Part shown: positions 1 through 7,730 of the stretch, one piece after another
How the letters are laid out: every line of letters begins with the position of its first letter
How positions within the stretch are numbered: position 1 is the first letter of the stretch
Source: Candidatus Neomarinimicrobiota bacterium
GTDB lineage: Bacteria; Fidelibacterota; UBA8477; JABMPR01
Reading direction: 5' to 3'
Length of the DNA stretch: 32,817 nt
Assembly: GCA_016784545.1 (NCBI GenBank)
Contig: JADHUM010000054.1
Span: 1 to 32,817, forward strand
Notes under the pieces: model-generated
What the model was told of the DNA's origin: nothing
The model's input: only the letters and a program-made list of their open reading frames with translations
Databases searched by the model: none
Translations under genes and position numbers: made by a program

Positions 1-131
1 TCGGAAATTTGTCTTAAGCTTCCTTCAGATTCGCAGTCACCCACGACACCCTTGCTCTCGACTAGTGGTTGGAAACTACAATCCTCCACAGTGGACTTGC
101 ACCACCTAGTTATTAACCATGCACGGCACAC
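1..131 (-). mobile_element. Group II intron, 5' end only (probably class C), cut by window edge
   Basis: Read on the minus strand from 131, the sequence starts with GTGTGCCGTGCATGG, which fits the group II 5' consensus GUGYG. It then shows domain I blocks typical of bacterial introns: GTGCAAGTCCAC, GCAAGGGTGTC (about 56-46) and GAATCTGAAGGAAGC (about 33-19). The order and wording of these blocks resemble class C introns as I remember them. The intron begins 5 nt after the U-tract of the tRNA-Arg terminator (136-166), and insertion just behind an intrinsic terminator is the known habit of class C. The reverse transcriptase and domains II-VI lie outside the window, so I cannot say whether it is complete or active. 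Confidence 0.82.
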
Positions 132-135
132 TACC

Positions 136-166
136 AAAAAAGGCCCCTGAATTTCAGGGGCCTTTT
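136..166 (-). terminator. Intrinsic terminator of the tRNA-Gln/Glu/Arg operon
   Basis: A perfect stem GGCCCCTG/CAGGGGCC with a 5-nt loop, extended by A-U pairs, is followed on the minus strand by six U. It begins two bases after the tRNA-Arg discriminator base. The intron starts right behind it. Confidence 0.9.
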
Positions 167-167
167 G

Positions 168-241
168 TACACCAGCCAGGAGTCGAACCCGGAACCTTCT
201 GGTCCGTAGCCAAACGCTCTATCCAATTGAGCTACTGGTGC
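168..241 (-). tRNA. tRNA-Arg (anticodon ACG)
   Basis: The minus strand folds into a full cloverleaf of 74 nt: acceptor GCACCAG/CTGGTGT (one G-U pair), D-arm GCTC/GAGC, anticodon stem TTTGG/CCAGA with loop CTACGGA, and T-arm CCGGG/CCTGG. The anticodon ACG would be read as ICG after deamination. CCA is not encoded. It is the last tRNA of the Gln-Glu-Arg set. Its first 12 nt plus two leader bases are repeated at 350-363, see the insertion element there. Confidence 0.95.
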
Positions 242-363
242 ATACCACTGATAATGAAATTATTCATCATCATAAACCTATTTTCTCAAACCAGTAGCGA
301 AATTGCCTGTCACGTCGTAGCCCTGAGCTTGTCGAAGGGCGTAGACGGAAGCTACTGGTGCAT
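230..363 (-). mobile_element. Hairpin insertion element upstream of tRNA-Arg, with 14-bp direct repeats
   Basis: The 14-mer agctactggtgcat occurs at 230-243 (tRNA-Arg 5' end plus two leader bases) and again at 350-363. Between them are 106 bp (244-349) holding a hairpin at 313-347: outer stem cgtc/gacg, a symmetric gta/gta internal loop, inner stem gccct/agggc and an 11-nt loop. An inverted copy of part of the tRNA fragment (accagtagc, 290-298) also lies inside. The same architecture recurs at tRNA-Pro (3782-3922). The pattern suggests a small non-coding mobile element that duplicated its tRNA target and left the gene intact. No ORF of note is inside. Confidence 0.72.
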
Positions 364-394
364 GTCAATTAAAGATCGAAATCTTTACTGGTCG

Positions 395-467
395 TAGCGC
401 GTAGGGGAGTCGAACCCCTGTTACCGGCGTGAGAGGCCAGCGTCCTAGACCACTAGACGAACGCGCC
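395..467 (-). tRNA. tRNA-Glu (anticodon CTC)
   Basis: The cloverleaf of 73 nt has acceptor GGCGCGT/ACGCGCT, anticodon stem CTGGC/GCCGG with loop CTCTCAC (anticodon CTC), and T-arm AGGGG/CCCCT. CCA is not encoded and the discriminator base is A. It is probably cotranscribed with tRNA-Gln upstream and tRNA-Arg downstream. A small hairpin, TAAAGAT-TTCG-ATCTTTA (387-370), follows it but has no U-tract, so it is more likely a processing or spacer structure than a terminator. Confidence 0.95.
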
Positions 468-562
468 AAATTATGCTTTTATATCGAGATTGCACTTACA
501 ATCGATATTGACGATCCCATTATTCTCACAATTACCATGGAATCAAAAACATTCAAAAAACG

Positions 563-633
563 TTGCCGGGGGAGGATTCGAACCCCCAATGAAGGAACCA
601 GAGACCTTAGTGATACCATTTCACCACCCGGCA
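563..633 (-). tRNA. tRNA-Gln (anticodon CTG)
   Basis: The cloverleaf of 71 nt has acceptor TGCCGGG/CCCGGCA (the weak U1-A72 pair typical of bacterial tRNA-Gln), loop CTCTGGT (anticodon CTG) and T-arm GGGGG/CCTCC. The anticodon stem AAGGT/TCCTT has a T-T mismatch next to the loop, otherwise all arms pair. CCA is not encoded. It is the first gene of the tRNA set and follows a good promoter at 653-681. Confidence 0.93.
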
Positions 634-652
634 AAAAGCTTAAAGCGCGGCG

Positions 653-681
653 AATATAAACAGCGGCCTAAGTCATGGCAA
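653..681 (-). promoter_or_regulatory. Sigma70-type promoter of the tRNA-Gln/Glu/Arg operon
   Basis: On the minus strand, TTGCCA (681-676) and TATATT (658-653) are separated by exactly 17 bp, each one base from consensus. The stretch after the -10 box is CGCCGCGC, a GC-rich discriminator of the kind linked to stringent control of stable RNA genes. The start would fall about 13 nt before mature tRNA-Gln. Confidence 0.65.
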
Positions 682-795
682 TATTATATTCCCATATGAA
701 ATAGCATTGTCCTGGCATGCAGGAATCCATTTACAGAAAGATATTTTGAGCAAAAGGATTATGCATGTTAAGAAGATACGCACGGAGGAATATTT

Positions 796-1128
796 ATGAG
801 AGAATCATGTTGCCTTGTTACCACAACAGTTGACAAGGCTAGCTTAGCCAACTCACTTGCAGAGGACGCGATTAAAGAGCATCTGGCTGCTTGTGTCCAA
901 ATTATTCCCAACATCACCAGCTATTACGAATGGCGTGGTCAATTGGAGAAGTCACAGGAATTGTTACTTCAATTCAAAACCACGGAAAAGCATGCGCAGC
1001 TGTTGATGGAGTATATTAAAAAGTCACACAGTTATGACACTCCAGAAATAATCATGTTCAGAACGGGTGATATCGATCCAGATTATGATAAATGGATAGA
1101 AATGGCTGTGAATCAGGATTTATCATAA
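796..1128 (+). CDS. cutA: CutA family divalent-cation tolerance protein
   Basis: A protein of 110 aa, the usual size for CutA. The N-terminus carries the family pattern (CLVTTTVDKASLANSLAE, then LAACVQIIPNITSYYEWRG at about residues 30-48, and ELLLQFKTT), followed by a C-terminal part with HSYDTPEIIMF. CutA forms a cytosolic trimer that is structurally like PII proteins; it was linked to copper tolerance in E. coli, but its exact role is unsettled. The start is well set by GGAGG at 784-788, seven bases before ATG. It is the only plus-strand gene here, divergent from the tRNA operon and convergent with leuS. Confidence 0.93.
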   Translation: MRESCCLVTTTVDKASLANSLAEDAIKEHLAACVQIIPNITSYYEWRGQLEKSQELLLQFKTTEKHAQLLMEYIKKSHSYDTPEIIMFRTGDIDPDYDKWIEMAVNQDLS

Positions 1129-1168
1129 TACCATGTTAATATATATTATGTCGAGTGTTAGTTTTATG

Positions 1169-1192
1169 TAAAAAGGGTATCTCTACCCTTCT
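1169..1192 (-). terminator. Intrinsic terminator of leuS (possibly bidirectional)
   Basis: A stem AAGGGTA/TACCCTT with a 4-nt loop lies between the convergent ends of cutA and leuS. On the minus strand it is followed by a short U-tract (CCCTTTTTACA), so it mainly serves leuS; it may also stop cutA transcripts. Confidence 0.7.
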
Positions 1193-1214
1193 TACGCTAA
1201 TCCAGTATATTCAA

Positions 1215-3659
1215 CTACTTCACTACGATATTAACAATCCTGTTTGGAACCACGATTTCTTTTAAGATAGTCTTTCCTTCAGTATGCTGCTGCACTGAAT
1301 TCTGATCGTGAGCTAGTTTGAGAATTGTCGCCTTGTCTGCATCTACCTCTACCTCTATCTGTGCTCTCACCTTTCCATTGACCTGGACGGCTAATTTTAC
1401 CATGTCTTTCACCAGAAGCTGTTCATCATATTCAGGCCATTCGGTATAGACTAATTCATCGTCATGACCCATAAGCGACCACATTTCCTCGGCAATATGT
1501 GGTGAAAACGGATTTAGAAGCATGAGAAATACTTCAAGGGCTTGCCTGGGAACAACTTCTAATGATCTTAAGTGATTGGAAAACACCATTAATTGGGAAA
1601 TTCCAGTATTGAAAGCCAAACCCTCGAGGTCATTACCAACTTTTTTAATTGATGCATGCATCATGATCAAGGTCTCATTTGTAGGTGTGGTATCACTTAA
1701 CTCAATGACGCTGCCCTCATCATTAATAAAATGTCTCCATAGACGGTTTAAAAACCGATAAACACCCTCTATACCACTGGTATTCCATGGTTTAGAGCGC
1801 TCCAGTGGCCCCATAAACATTTCATACAACCGCATGGTATCTGCACCATATTGACCAACTACCTCATCGGGATTGATGACATTACCACGGGATTTGGACA
1901 TCTTTTCCCCATCCATTCCCAGAATCATCCCCTGGTTCACCAATTTTTGAAAAGGTTCACGAGTTGAAACATAGCCTAAATCGAATAAAACCTTATGCCA
2001 GAATCTCGCGTACAACAAATGTAACACAGCATGTTCAGCACCACCCACGTATAGATCTACTGGCATCCAGTATTTCTCTTTCTCTAAATCCCAGGCTTGA
2101 TCATCATTATGTGGATCGATGAATCTTAAATAGTACCAGCAAGACCCGGCCCATTGAGGCATGGTGTTGGTTTCTCGCACATATACCTTTCCGGATGATG
2201 GGTCAACTACGTTTAGCCATTCCCTGGCATTGGCTAAGGGGCTTTCCCCTGTTCCTGAAGGTTTTATACGCTCCAGGACTGGAAGTGTAAGCGGTAAGTC
2301 GCTGTCAGACAGTGGGATAACATCGTTACCATCATGCAAGATTGGAATGGGTTCTCCCCAATATCTTTGCCTCGAAAACAGCCAATCCCTCAGTTTATAG
2401 TTAACAGTAACGTGACCCTTGCCAGTAGACTCCAGCCATTGGCCGGTTTTCTTAATCGCTTCTGATGGTTTAAGATTGTTTATGGAAAAGCCTCCATCTG
2501 CAGTTGCAGAGTTGATCATAAATCCATCTTCAATTTGAGTAAAGGCCTCAGAACTAATGTCTCCACCAGACACAACCTCCCGAATTGGCAGGTCAAAGGT
2601 TTTAGCAAACTCATAATCCCGTGTATCATGAGCTGGAACGGCCATAATTGCTCCAGTGCCATAACTCATTAATACATAGTCACTTACCCATATTGGAATA
2701 AGTTCATCATTGACTGGATTGACAGCATATGCACCTGTGAACACTCCTGATTTATCTTTGGCAAGTTCAGTTCTATCCAGATCGCTTTTATACCCAGCCT
2801 TAACTGCATAGGCTTCCACCTCAGCCAGCTGTTCTGAAACTGTTATTTCTTTTACATAAGGGTGTTCAGGCGCCATGACCATATAGGTTGCCCCAAATAA
2901 GGTATCGGGACGTGTGGTAAAAACCTTCAAGGATAAGTCATGACCATTTAATGGGAATTCGACCTCTGCCCCTTCGCTCTTACCAATCCAGTTGCGCTGC
3001 ATGTCTTTAATTGACTCTGACCAATCCAGATCATCTAGATCGGAAAGCAGTCGCTCTGCATATTCCGTGATCTTCAGCATCCATTGGCGCATGGGCTTTC
3101 TGACAACAGGATGGCCGCCACGTTCAGACTTGCCATCGATAACTTCCTCATTGGCCAGCACCGTACCCAGTTCCGGGCACCAGTTGACAGCAACTTCTGC
3201 TTCGTAGGCCAAGCCTTTTTTGAATAATTGGAGAAATATCCACTGAGTCCACTTGTAATACGCTTCATCTGTAGTGTTTACTTCGCGGTCCCAATCATAT
3301 GAAAAACCCAGGGATTGTATCTGACGCTTGAAAGTGGCGATGTTTTCTGCTGTTTTTATGGCAGGTGGAGTACCTGTCTCTATGGCGTATTGCTCAGCGG
3401 GCAAACCAAATGCATCCCAACCCATGGGGTGAAGCACATTAAAACCGCGCATCCGTTTATAACGAGCGAGAATATCAGTAGCCGTATACCCTTCAGGATG
3501 GCCCACATGGAGACCAGCACCTGATGGATATGGAAACATATCTAAAATATAGTATTTGGGCTTATTGGTCTGATGGTCAAGTGCCTTAAAGGTCTTGTTC
3601 TCGTCCCAATGCTTCTGCCACTTCGCCTCGATCTGATCAAATGGATACCGCTCTGCCAT
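1215..3659 (-). CDS. leuS: Leucyl-tRNA synthetase
   Basis: Class I aminoacyl-tRNA synthetase that charges tRNA-Leu. The protein has 814 aa, normal for bacterial LeuRS. HIGH is present as HVGH (residues 51-54) after PYPSGAGL, and KMSKS is intact at about 586-590 ([10 protein letters not shown]). The CP1 editing domain shows [12 protein letters not shown] near residue 247. The C-terminus holds the anticodon-binding and C-terminal domains ([14 protein letters not shown]). The start ATG at 3659 follows GAGG by a few bases. It lies only 14 nt after the tRNA-Pro terminator hairpin with no room for a promoter between, so expression probably depends on read-through from the tRNA-Pro promoter or on a promoter overlapping the tRNA. 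Confidence 0.98.
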   Translation of the reverse strand: MAERYPFDQIEAKWQKHWDENKTFKALDHQTNKPKYYILDMFPYPSGAGLHVGHPEGYTATDILARYKRMRGFNVLHPMGWDAFGLPAEQYAIETGTPPAIKTAENIATFKRQIQSLGFSYDWDREVNTTDEAYYKWTQWIFLQLFKKGLAYEAEVAVNWCPELGTVLANEEVIDGKSERGGHPVVRKPMRQWMLKITEYAERLLSDLDDLDWSESIKDMQRNWIGKSEGAEVEFPLNGHDLSLKVFTTRPDTLFGATYMVMAPEHPYVKEITVSEQLAEVEAYAVKAGYKSDLDRTELAKDKSGVFTGAYAVNPVNDELIPIWVSDYVLMSYGTGAIMAVPAHDTRDYEFAKTFDLPIREVVSGGDISSEAFTQIEDGFMINSATADGGFSINNLKPSEAIKKTGQWLESTGKGHVTVNYKLRDWLFSRQRYWGEPIPILHDGNDVIPLSDSDLPLTLPVLERIKPSGTGESPLANAREWLNVVDPSSGKVYVRETNTMPQWAGSCWYYLRFIDPHNDDQAWDLEKEKYWMPVDLYVGGAEHAVLHLLYARFWHKVLFDLGYVSTREPFQKLVNQGMILGMDGEKMSKSRGNVINPDEVVGQYGADTMRLYEMFMGPLERSKPWNTSGIEGVYRFLNRLWRHFINDEGSVIELSDTTPTNETLIMMHASIKKVGNDLEGLAFNTGISQLMVFSNHLRSLEVVPRQALEVFLMLLNPFSPHIAEEMWSLMGHDDELVYTEWPEYDEQLLVKDMVKLAVQVNGKVRAQIEVEVDADKATILKLAHDQNSVQQHTEGKTILKEIVVPNRIVNIVVK

Positions 3660-3672
3660 AACATCCTCATTT

Positions 3673-3702
3673 AAATAAAAAGCGCGGACTCAAATCCGCG
3701 CT
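3673..3702 (-). terminator. Terminator hairpin between tRNA-Pro and leuS
   Basis: On the minus strand, AGCGCGGA/TCCGCGCT (8 bp, 6-nt loop, arms 3702-3695 and 3688-3681) is followed by TTTTTATTT. It sits 16 nt after tRNA-Pro and ends about 14 nt before the leuS start codon, so it could also limit read-through into leuS. Confidence 0.85.
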
Positions 3703-3717
3703 GTAAAATTTCACCTG

Positions 3718-3781
<64 letters not shown>

Positions 3782-3791
<10 letters not shown>

Positions 3792-3922
3792 AATTAATGA
3801 TAAGCATACCCTGGAATGAAACATTCTCCATTATGCCAATATCAATAAGCTGAAGTACGTCCCGTCGAAGCAATGAACCTGCTAACTAAAGCAGGTGAAG
3901 CGAAGACGGACCACACCCCGAA
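3782..3922 (-). mobile_element. Hairpin insertion element upstream of tRNA-Pro, with 12-bp direct repeats
   Basis: The 12-mer ccacaccccgaa occurs at 3782-3793 (tRNA 5' end and two leader bases) and at 3911-3922. The 117 bp between (3794-3910) contain a two-part hairpin at 3862-3909: outer stem ccgtc/gacgg, symmetric gaa/gaa internal loop, gc/gc, an unpaired step, then inner stem cctgc/gcagg. The outer part matches the tRNA-Arg element in sequence and layout (gcgtagacgga there, gcgaagacgga here, each touching the outer direct repeat). The tRNA-Pro promoter lies beyond the outer repeat, as expected if the element entered between the promoter and the gene body. Confidence 0.72.
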
Positions 3923-3940
3923 ATGCCCTAAAAGCGCGAT

Positions 3941-3969
3941 AGTATATCATTATCAAACCCTGTTAGCAA
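3941..3969 (-). promoter_or_regulatory. Sigma70-type promoter of tRNA-Pro (and perhaps leuS)
   Basis: On the minus strand TTGCTA (3969-3964) and TATACT (3946-3941) are spaced by 17 bp, followed by ATCGCGC, a GC-rich discriminator as at the other tRNA promoter. The start would be near 3934, just before the truncated tRNA-Pro copy. Confidence 0.6.
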
Positions 3970-3993
3970 AAGGATAATTGTGGTTATCCTTTG
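3968..3993 (-). terminator. Intrinsic terminator of the clpC operon
   Basis: Stem AAAGGATAA/TTATCCTTT with a 6-nt loop lies just after the stop codon of the COG2426 gene. The U-rich end (CCTTTTGC) on the minus strand overlaps the -35 region of the tRNA-Pro promoter. Confidence 0.75.
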
Positions 3994-4000
3994 TATGGGG

Positions 4001-4495
4001 CTATCCGAATAGTTTCACGCCAGTTGTGGTTATGATAGTGACAATCGTAGCACTCATTATGAGACCAGTGAAGATGGCCAGAAAAGATTTTCTGTAGGAC
4101 AAACCGAACAGGAAAGCCGCTGCCGCACCGGTCCAGGCACCCGTTACGGGCAATGGTATACCCACAAAAATGACCAATCCCAGAAATTCCCAGGTTTCTA
4201 TCATCTTCCCCTTGCGACGGGTTCTGGCAAATAGCCAATTGAAAAACCTTTCACCGATAGTCCAGCGCATTAAGAATTTGGATATTGGGCCTAGAAGGAA
4301 GAGAATGGGAATTGAAATCAGAAAATTCCCCGCCACAGCCCACATATAGGCGTCATACCATTGCATATTGCCAAAAGTTATACCCCAGGGTAAGGCTACC
4401 CTGAGTTCACCGATGGGGGTCATAGCCAATAAAAACGTGATCCAACGCGGATCCTGAATAAATTCTTGAAAGAATTGAAGCACTGAATCTACCAC
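4001..4495 (-). CDS. COG2426 / Sm_multidrug_ex family membrane protein
   Basis: A 164-aa integral membrane protein with about four hydrophobic segments. The pattern PIGELRVALPWGI at about residues 27-39 is typical of COG2426 (Pfam Sm_multidrug_ex), a family named for small multidrug export but without a firmly proven function. A positively charged loop (ARTRRKGKMIE) divides the two halves. Its start overlaps the end of the glycosyltransferase gene by 7 bp, so both are probably translated together as the tail of the clpC operon. Assignment to the family is fairly safe; substrate and role are unknown. Confidence 0.82.
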   Translation of the reverse strand: MVDSVLQFFQEFIQDPRWITFLLAMTPIGELRVALPWGITFGNMQWYDAYMWAVAGNFLISIPILFLLGPISKFLMRWTIGERFFNWLFARTRRKGKMIETWEFLGLVIFVGIPLPVTGAWTGAAAAFLFGLSYRKSFLAIFTGLIMSATIVTIITTTGVKLFG

Positions 4496-5172
4496 TTAAA
4501 ACTCCTGAATAAGGTTCTAACAAAACGCAATGTATCCTTGAGAAGATGCATATGACTCTCTTCCGACCCATATATAACAGGAATGGGCTGCCAGACTAAG
4601 GGGATTCTTAGCTTAGCCGCGTTAAAAAATACGGCAGATTCGAATTGGAACCCATCTTCAACAGATTCCCATAATCGACTATCACTCAGTGGATAACATC
4701 GATAACCTACTTGACTGTCTCGCACTCGTAGTGATGTTCTTAATGACAATATTAAACTGGTAATATTATTGGAGAGCTTGCGATGAAAGGGCATAGACTC
4801 GGTAATCAAATTGCGCATCCCAACCACCAATGAACCTGGATATTCCTCTACCCGAGATATAAAATTAGGGATTTCATGGGGGTCATGCTGACCATCTGCA
4901 TCCAGAGTGATGGCATTATGGAAACCTGCTTCTTTAGCCAGTTTCAACCCTGTTTTCAAGGCCGCGCCCTTACCCTTGTTCTGTGGATGCCTTAAATAAG
5001 CGATATCCACAAAATCTTCAGCCCTGGTTCCATCTGTTGACCCATCATCAATCACCATTATTGGACAATCAATGACGCCTTTTATTTCCTGAATAAGCCG
5101 TAAAACAGAATCCCGGCCGTTATAGACCGGGATTACAATAACTGGATTCGTATTGATCAACCTGGATCTCAC
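4489..5172 (-). CDS. Family 2 glycosyltransferase (DPM1/DPG-synthase type)
   Basis: A 227-aa GT-A fold enzyme. VIVIPVYNG (11-19), VIDDGSTDGT (40-49) and the metal-binding LDADGQHD (90-97) are the classical GT2 motifs that bind the nucleotide sugar; NKGKGAALKTGL between them is typical of polyprenyl-phosphate sugar synthases. The protein is short and has no long C-terminal membrane segment, so it may act on a lipid carrier at the inner face of the membrane. The start codon overlaps the clpC stop in ATGA. The acceptor and donor cannot be read from the sequence. Confidence 0.85.
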   Translation of the reverse strand: MRSRLINTNPVIVIPVYNGRDSVLRLIQEIKGVIDCPIMVIDDGSTDGTRAEDFVDIAYLRHPQNKGKGAALKTGLKLAKEAGFHNAITLDADGQHDPHEIPNFISRVEEYPGSLVVGMRNLITESMPFHRKLSNNITSLILSLRTSLRVRDSQVGYRCYPLSDSRLWESVEDGFQFESAVFFNAAKLRIPLVWQPIPVIYGSEESHMHLLKDTLRFVRTLFRSFKW

Positions 5173-7640
5173 TCGTGATTCAGGGAAGCCTCAGGTTTGG
5201 ATGATTTTTTCCTGGTTGATTTAGAGACTTTAAAGGTGAGCACCTTATTCTTAACTGAAACTGCAACTGTGGAATCCGTTTTGACCTTACCTCTCAGCGT
5301 CATTTCAGCAATCTTGTCTTCAATCATATTCTGGATGATGCGCCTTAAGGGACGAGCACCATACTCGGTCTCAATCTCCTGGTCTACAATCAATGCTTTG
5401 GCCGCCGGACTCAGTTTGATCTGGACATTCTTCTCATTTGCATAATGGCTTACATCATCCAGAATCAGGTCAACAATTTTAATCAAGTCCTCACGTACAA
5501 GTGAGTTGAATACGAATGAATCAGTCAGGCGATTGATAAATTCAGGCTTGAAAGTTTCCTTCATTTCTTTGTTTATCTTAGCACGCTGATCCTCAAGTAC
5601 GGCTTTATGATCTTTACGATTGAATCCAATGCCAGGCTGAGTAAGATTCTTTACACCAAGGTTTGAAGTCATTATCATAATGCAGTTCTTGAAGTCAACC
5701 GTATGACCCAGGCTATCTGTCAATTGTCCTTCATCCATAATCTGCAACAGCATATTGTAAACTTCAGGATGGGCTTTTTCGATTTCATCAAAGAGCACAA
5801 CACTATAGGGATTTCTGCGGACCGCCTCAGTGAGAGTACCACCCTCTTCATACCCCACATAACCTGGAGGGGCACCAATCAGGCGACTCACATTAAAGCG
5901 TTCGGAATACTCCGACATGTCCATTTTTATGAGTGCTTTTTCGTTCTGATAGATATACTTGGCCAATACCTTGGCCATCTCTGTCTTGCCAACACCTGTG
6001 GGTCCGAGAAAAAGAAACGAACCAATAGGTTTTTTAGGGTCACGAAATCCACTGCGAGCACGCCTTAAGGCTTTGGCCATCGCATCAATTACATGCTCCT
6101 GCCCCACCAGATGCTTGGTCATCTCAGATTCGAGCTTCAAAAGCCTCTCAGCCTCACTCTCAGCCACATCCTGGATAGGAATGCTGGTCATCAATGAAAC
6201 GACTGCAGCGATATCGACGATTTTTACTGGAGGTGGATCAATCTTCATGGCCGTATTCCACTCTTCGTTAGCCTCTTCCAATTTCTTGGTCAGGTTTCTC
6301 TCATCATCCCTGAGAGATGCAGCCAATTCAAATTCCTGGTTACGAACAACATCTTCTTTTCTGATGCGAAGATTATCCAGATCAGCTTCCAATTGCACAA
6401 TATTGTCTGGAATATCCACATTTGCCAAATGCACTCTAGCTCCAGCTTCATCCATTACATCAATCGCTTTGTCTGGATGAAATTTATCCTGTATGTAGCG
6501 GCTTGAATATGATACGGCAGCTTCCAGAGCTTCATCAGAATACTGCACATTATGGTGAGCCTCATAACGATCTTTCAAACCGTGTAAAATCTGTAAAGTT
6601 TCTTTTCTTGACGGAGGTTCTACCATGACTTTCTGAAAGCGTCGCTCCAGAGCCCCATCTTTTTCCACATATTTTCTAAACTCATCCAGAGTTGTTGCAC
6701 CAATACACTGCAGGTCACCTCTGGCGAGGGCTGGTTTAAACATATTGCTGGCGTCCATGGAACCACTGGCCGCACCGGCGCCCACGATAGTGTGGAGCTC
6801 ATCAATAAAAAGAATGATATCATCATTTTTTTCCAGCTCAGTCGTAACTGCCTTCATTCTCTCTTCAAATTGGCCACGATATTTAGTGCCTGCGATCAAA
6901 GCAGCCAGGTCAAGAGATACCAAACGTTTACTCAGCAGAATGCGTGGGACTTTCTTGCCAATAATCCGTAGGGCCAGACCCTCAGCTATGGCAGTTTTAC
7001 CCACACCAGGTTCACCAATAAGCACTGGGTTATTCTTCTTCCTGCGAGAAAGAATCTGGGCGACCCTTTCAATCTCTTTATCTCTACCGATGACAGGGTC
7101 AAGCTTGCCTGCCCTGGCCAATGCTGTCATGTCGCGTCCAAAATGATCCAACGCAGGTGTTTTGCTCTGAGGCTTCCCTTTACCAGTATCCACCTCACGA
7201 CCACCTACCTCAGGAGAAAACTCCATTTCATCGCGAACTATTTCATAGTCTATGCTGAATTGAGCCAGCATATCAGCTGCAATACCTTCCTGCTCACGGA
7301 GTATTGCCAGGAGCAAATGCTCCACATCTACAACGTCAGCATTGAGATCTCGAGCTTCCTGATATGTATTTTTTAGAATTCTCTCAGCTCGCTTGGTAAA
7401 AGGGAGTGTGCCAAGGATCATGGTGCCACCTGAAGTACGGATTTGTTCTTCAATGTGATTTTTAATCTCAGTAGGATCAATATTTAATGATTGCAGGATA
7501 TCTATGACTTTATTGTCACCCTGCCTGAAGATTCCCAACAAAAGATGTTCAGAACCTATATATGCGTGCCCCAGTCTGATAGCTTCCTCTTTGGAGAGCT
7601 GAATCACTGCTTGGAGTTTTTTATGGAAATTTGCTTTCAA
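5169..7640 (-). CDS. clpC: ATP-dependent Clp protease ATPase subunit ClpC
   Basis: AAA+ unfoldase of 823 aa that feeds substrates to ClpP. Domains in order: Clp N-domain repeats (about 1-145), first AAA+ module with GEPGVGKT near 208-215, a central region with the UVR motif (about 420-460, EFELAASLRDDERNL), second AAA+ module with GPTGVGKT near 546-553, and the D2-small domain with EYGARPLRR. The UVR motif and size mark ClpC rather than ClpA or ClpB. Translation begins at TTG (7640-7638), supported by GAGG seven bases upstream and by the N-terminal match to other ClpC proteins. The C-terminus is a Lys/Ser-rich tail. No McsA/McsB or MecA partner gene is nearby. Confidence 0.97.
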   Translation of the reverse strand: MKANFHKKLQAVIQLSKEEAIRLGHAYIGSEHLLLGIFRQGDNKVIDILQSLNIDPTEIKNHIEEQIRTSGGTMILGTLPFTKRAERILKNTYQEARDLNADVVDVEHLLLAILREQEGIAADMLAQFSIDYEIVRDEMEFSPEVGGREVDTGKGKPQSKTPALDHFGRDMTALARAGKLDPVIGRDKEIERVAQILSRRKKNNPVLIGEPGVGKTAIAEGLALRIIGKKVPRILLSKRLVSLDLAALIAGTKYRGQFEERMKAVTTELEKNDDIILFIDELHTIVGAGAASGSMDASNMFKPALARGDLQCIGATTLDEFRKYVEKDGALERRFQKVMVEPPSRKETLQILHGLKDRYEAHHNVQYSDEALEAAVSYSSRYIQDKFHPDKAIDVMDEAGARVHLANVDIPDNIVQLEADLDNLRIRKEDVVRNQEFELAASLRDDERNLTKKLEEANEEWNTAMKIDPPPVKIVDIAAVVSLMTSIPIQDVAESEAERLLKLESEMTKHLVGQEHVIDAMAKALRRARSGFRDPKKPIGSFLFLGPTGVGKTEMAKVLAKYIYQNEKALIKMDMSEYSERFNVSRLIGAPPGYVGYEEGGTLTEAVRRNPYSVVLFDEIEKAHPEVYNMLLQIMDEGQLTDSLGHTVDFKNCIMIMTSNLGVKNLTQPGIGFNRKDHKAVLEDQRAKINKEMKETFKPEFINRLTDSFVFNSLVREDLIKIVDLILDDVSHYANEKNVQIKLSPAAKALIVDQEIETEYGARPLRRIIQNMIEDKIAEMTLRGKVKTDSTVAVSVKNKVLTFKVSKSTRKKSSKPEASLNHE

Positions 7641-7678
7641 TTAATAACCTCAAAATTATTCATGTTTCATCAGGTGCC

Positions 7679-7707
7679 AATATAGGGCATAAACACCTCT
7701 GAGTAAA
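7679..7707 (-). promoter_or_regulatory. Possible promoter of the clpC operon
   Basis: TTTACT (7707-7702) and TATATT (7684-7679) are separated by 17 bp on the minus strand, about 40 nt before the TTG start. The -35 box is only moderate. No CIRCE or CtsR-like repeat is evident beside it. Confidence 0.35.
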
Positions 7708-7730
7708 ACAATGTGTGTGTTAGAATTTGT

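Noticed and set aside
370-387. Hairpin TAAAGAT-TTCG-ATCTTTA after tRNA-Glu as terminator
   Set aside because: No U-tract follows on either strand, and tRNA-Arg downstream has no promoter that I can see, so read-through is more likely.
119-699. Open reading frames on the plus strand of 69-92 codons
   Set aside because: They run antisense through the three tRNA genes and the hairpin insertion and have no ribosome site or family resemblance.
7641-7730. Terminator between lolD and clpC
   Set aside because: AGGTG...CACCT and TGCC/GGCA can pair weakly, but there is no stable stem with a U-tract.
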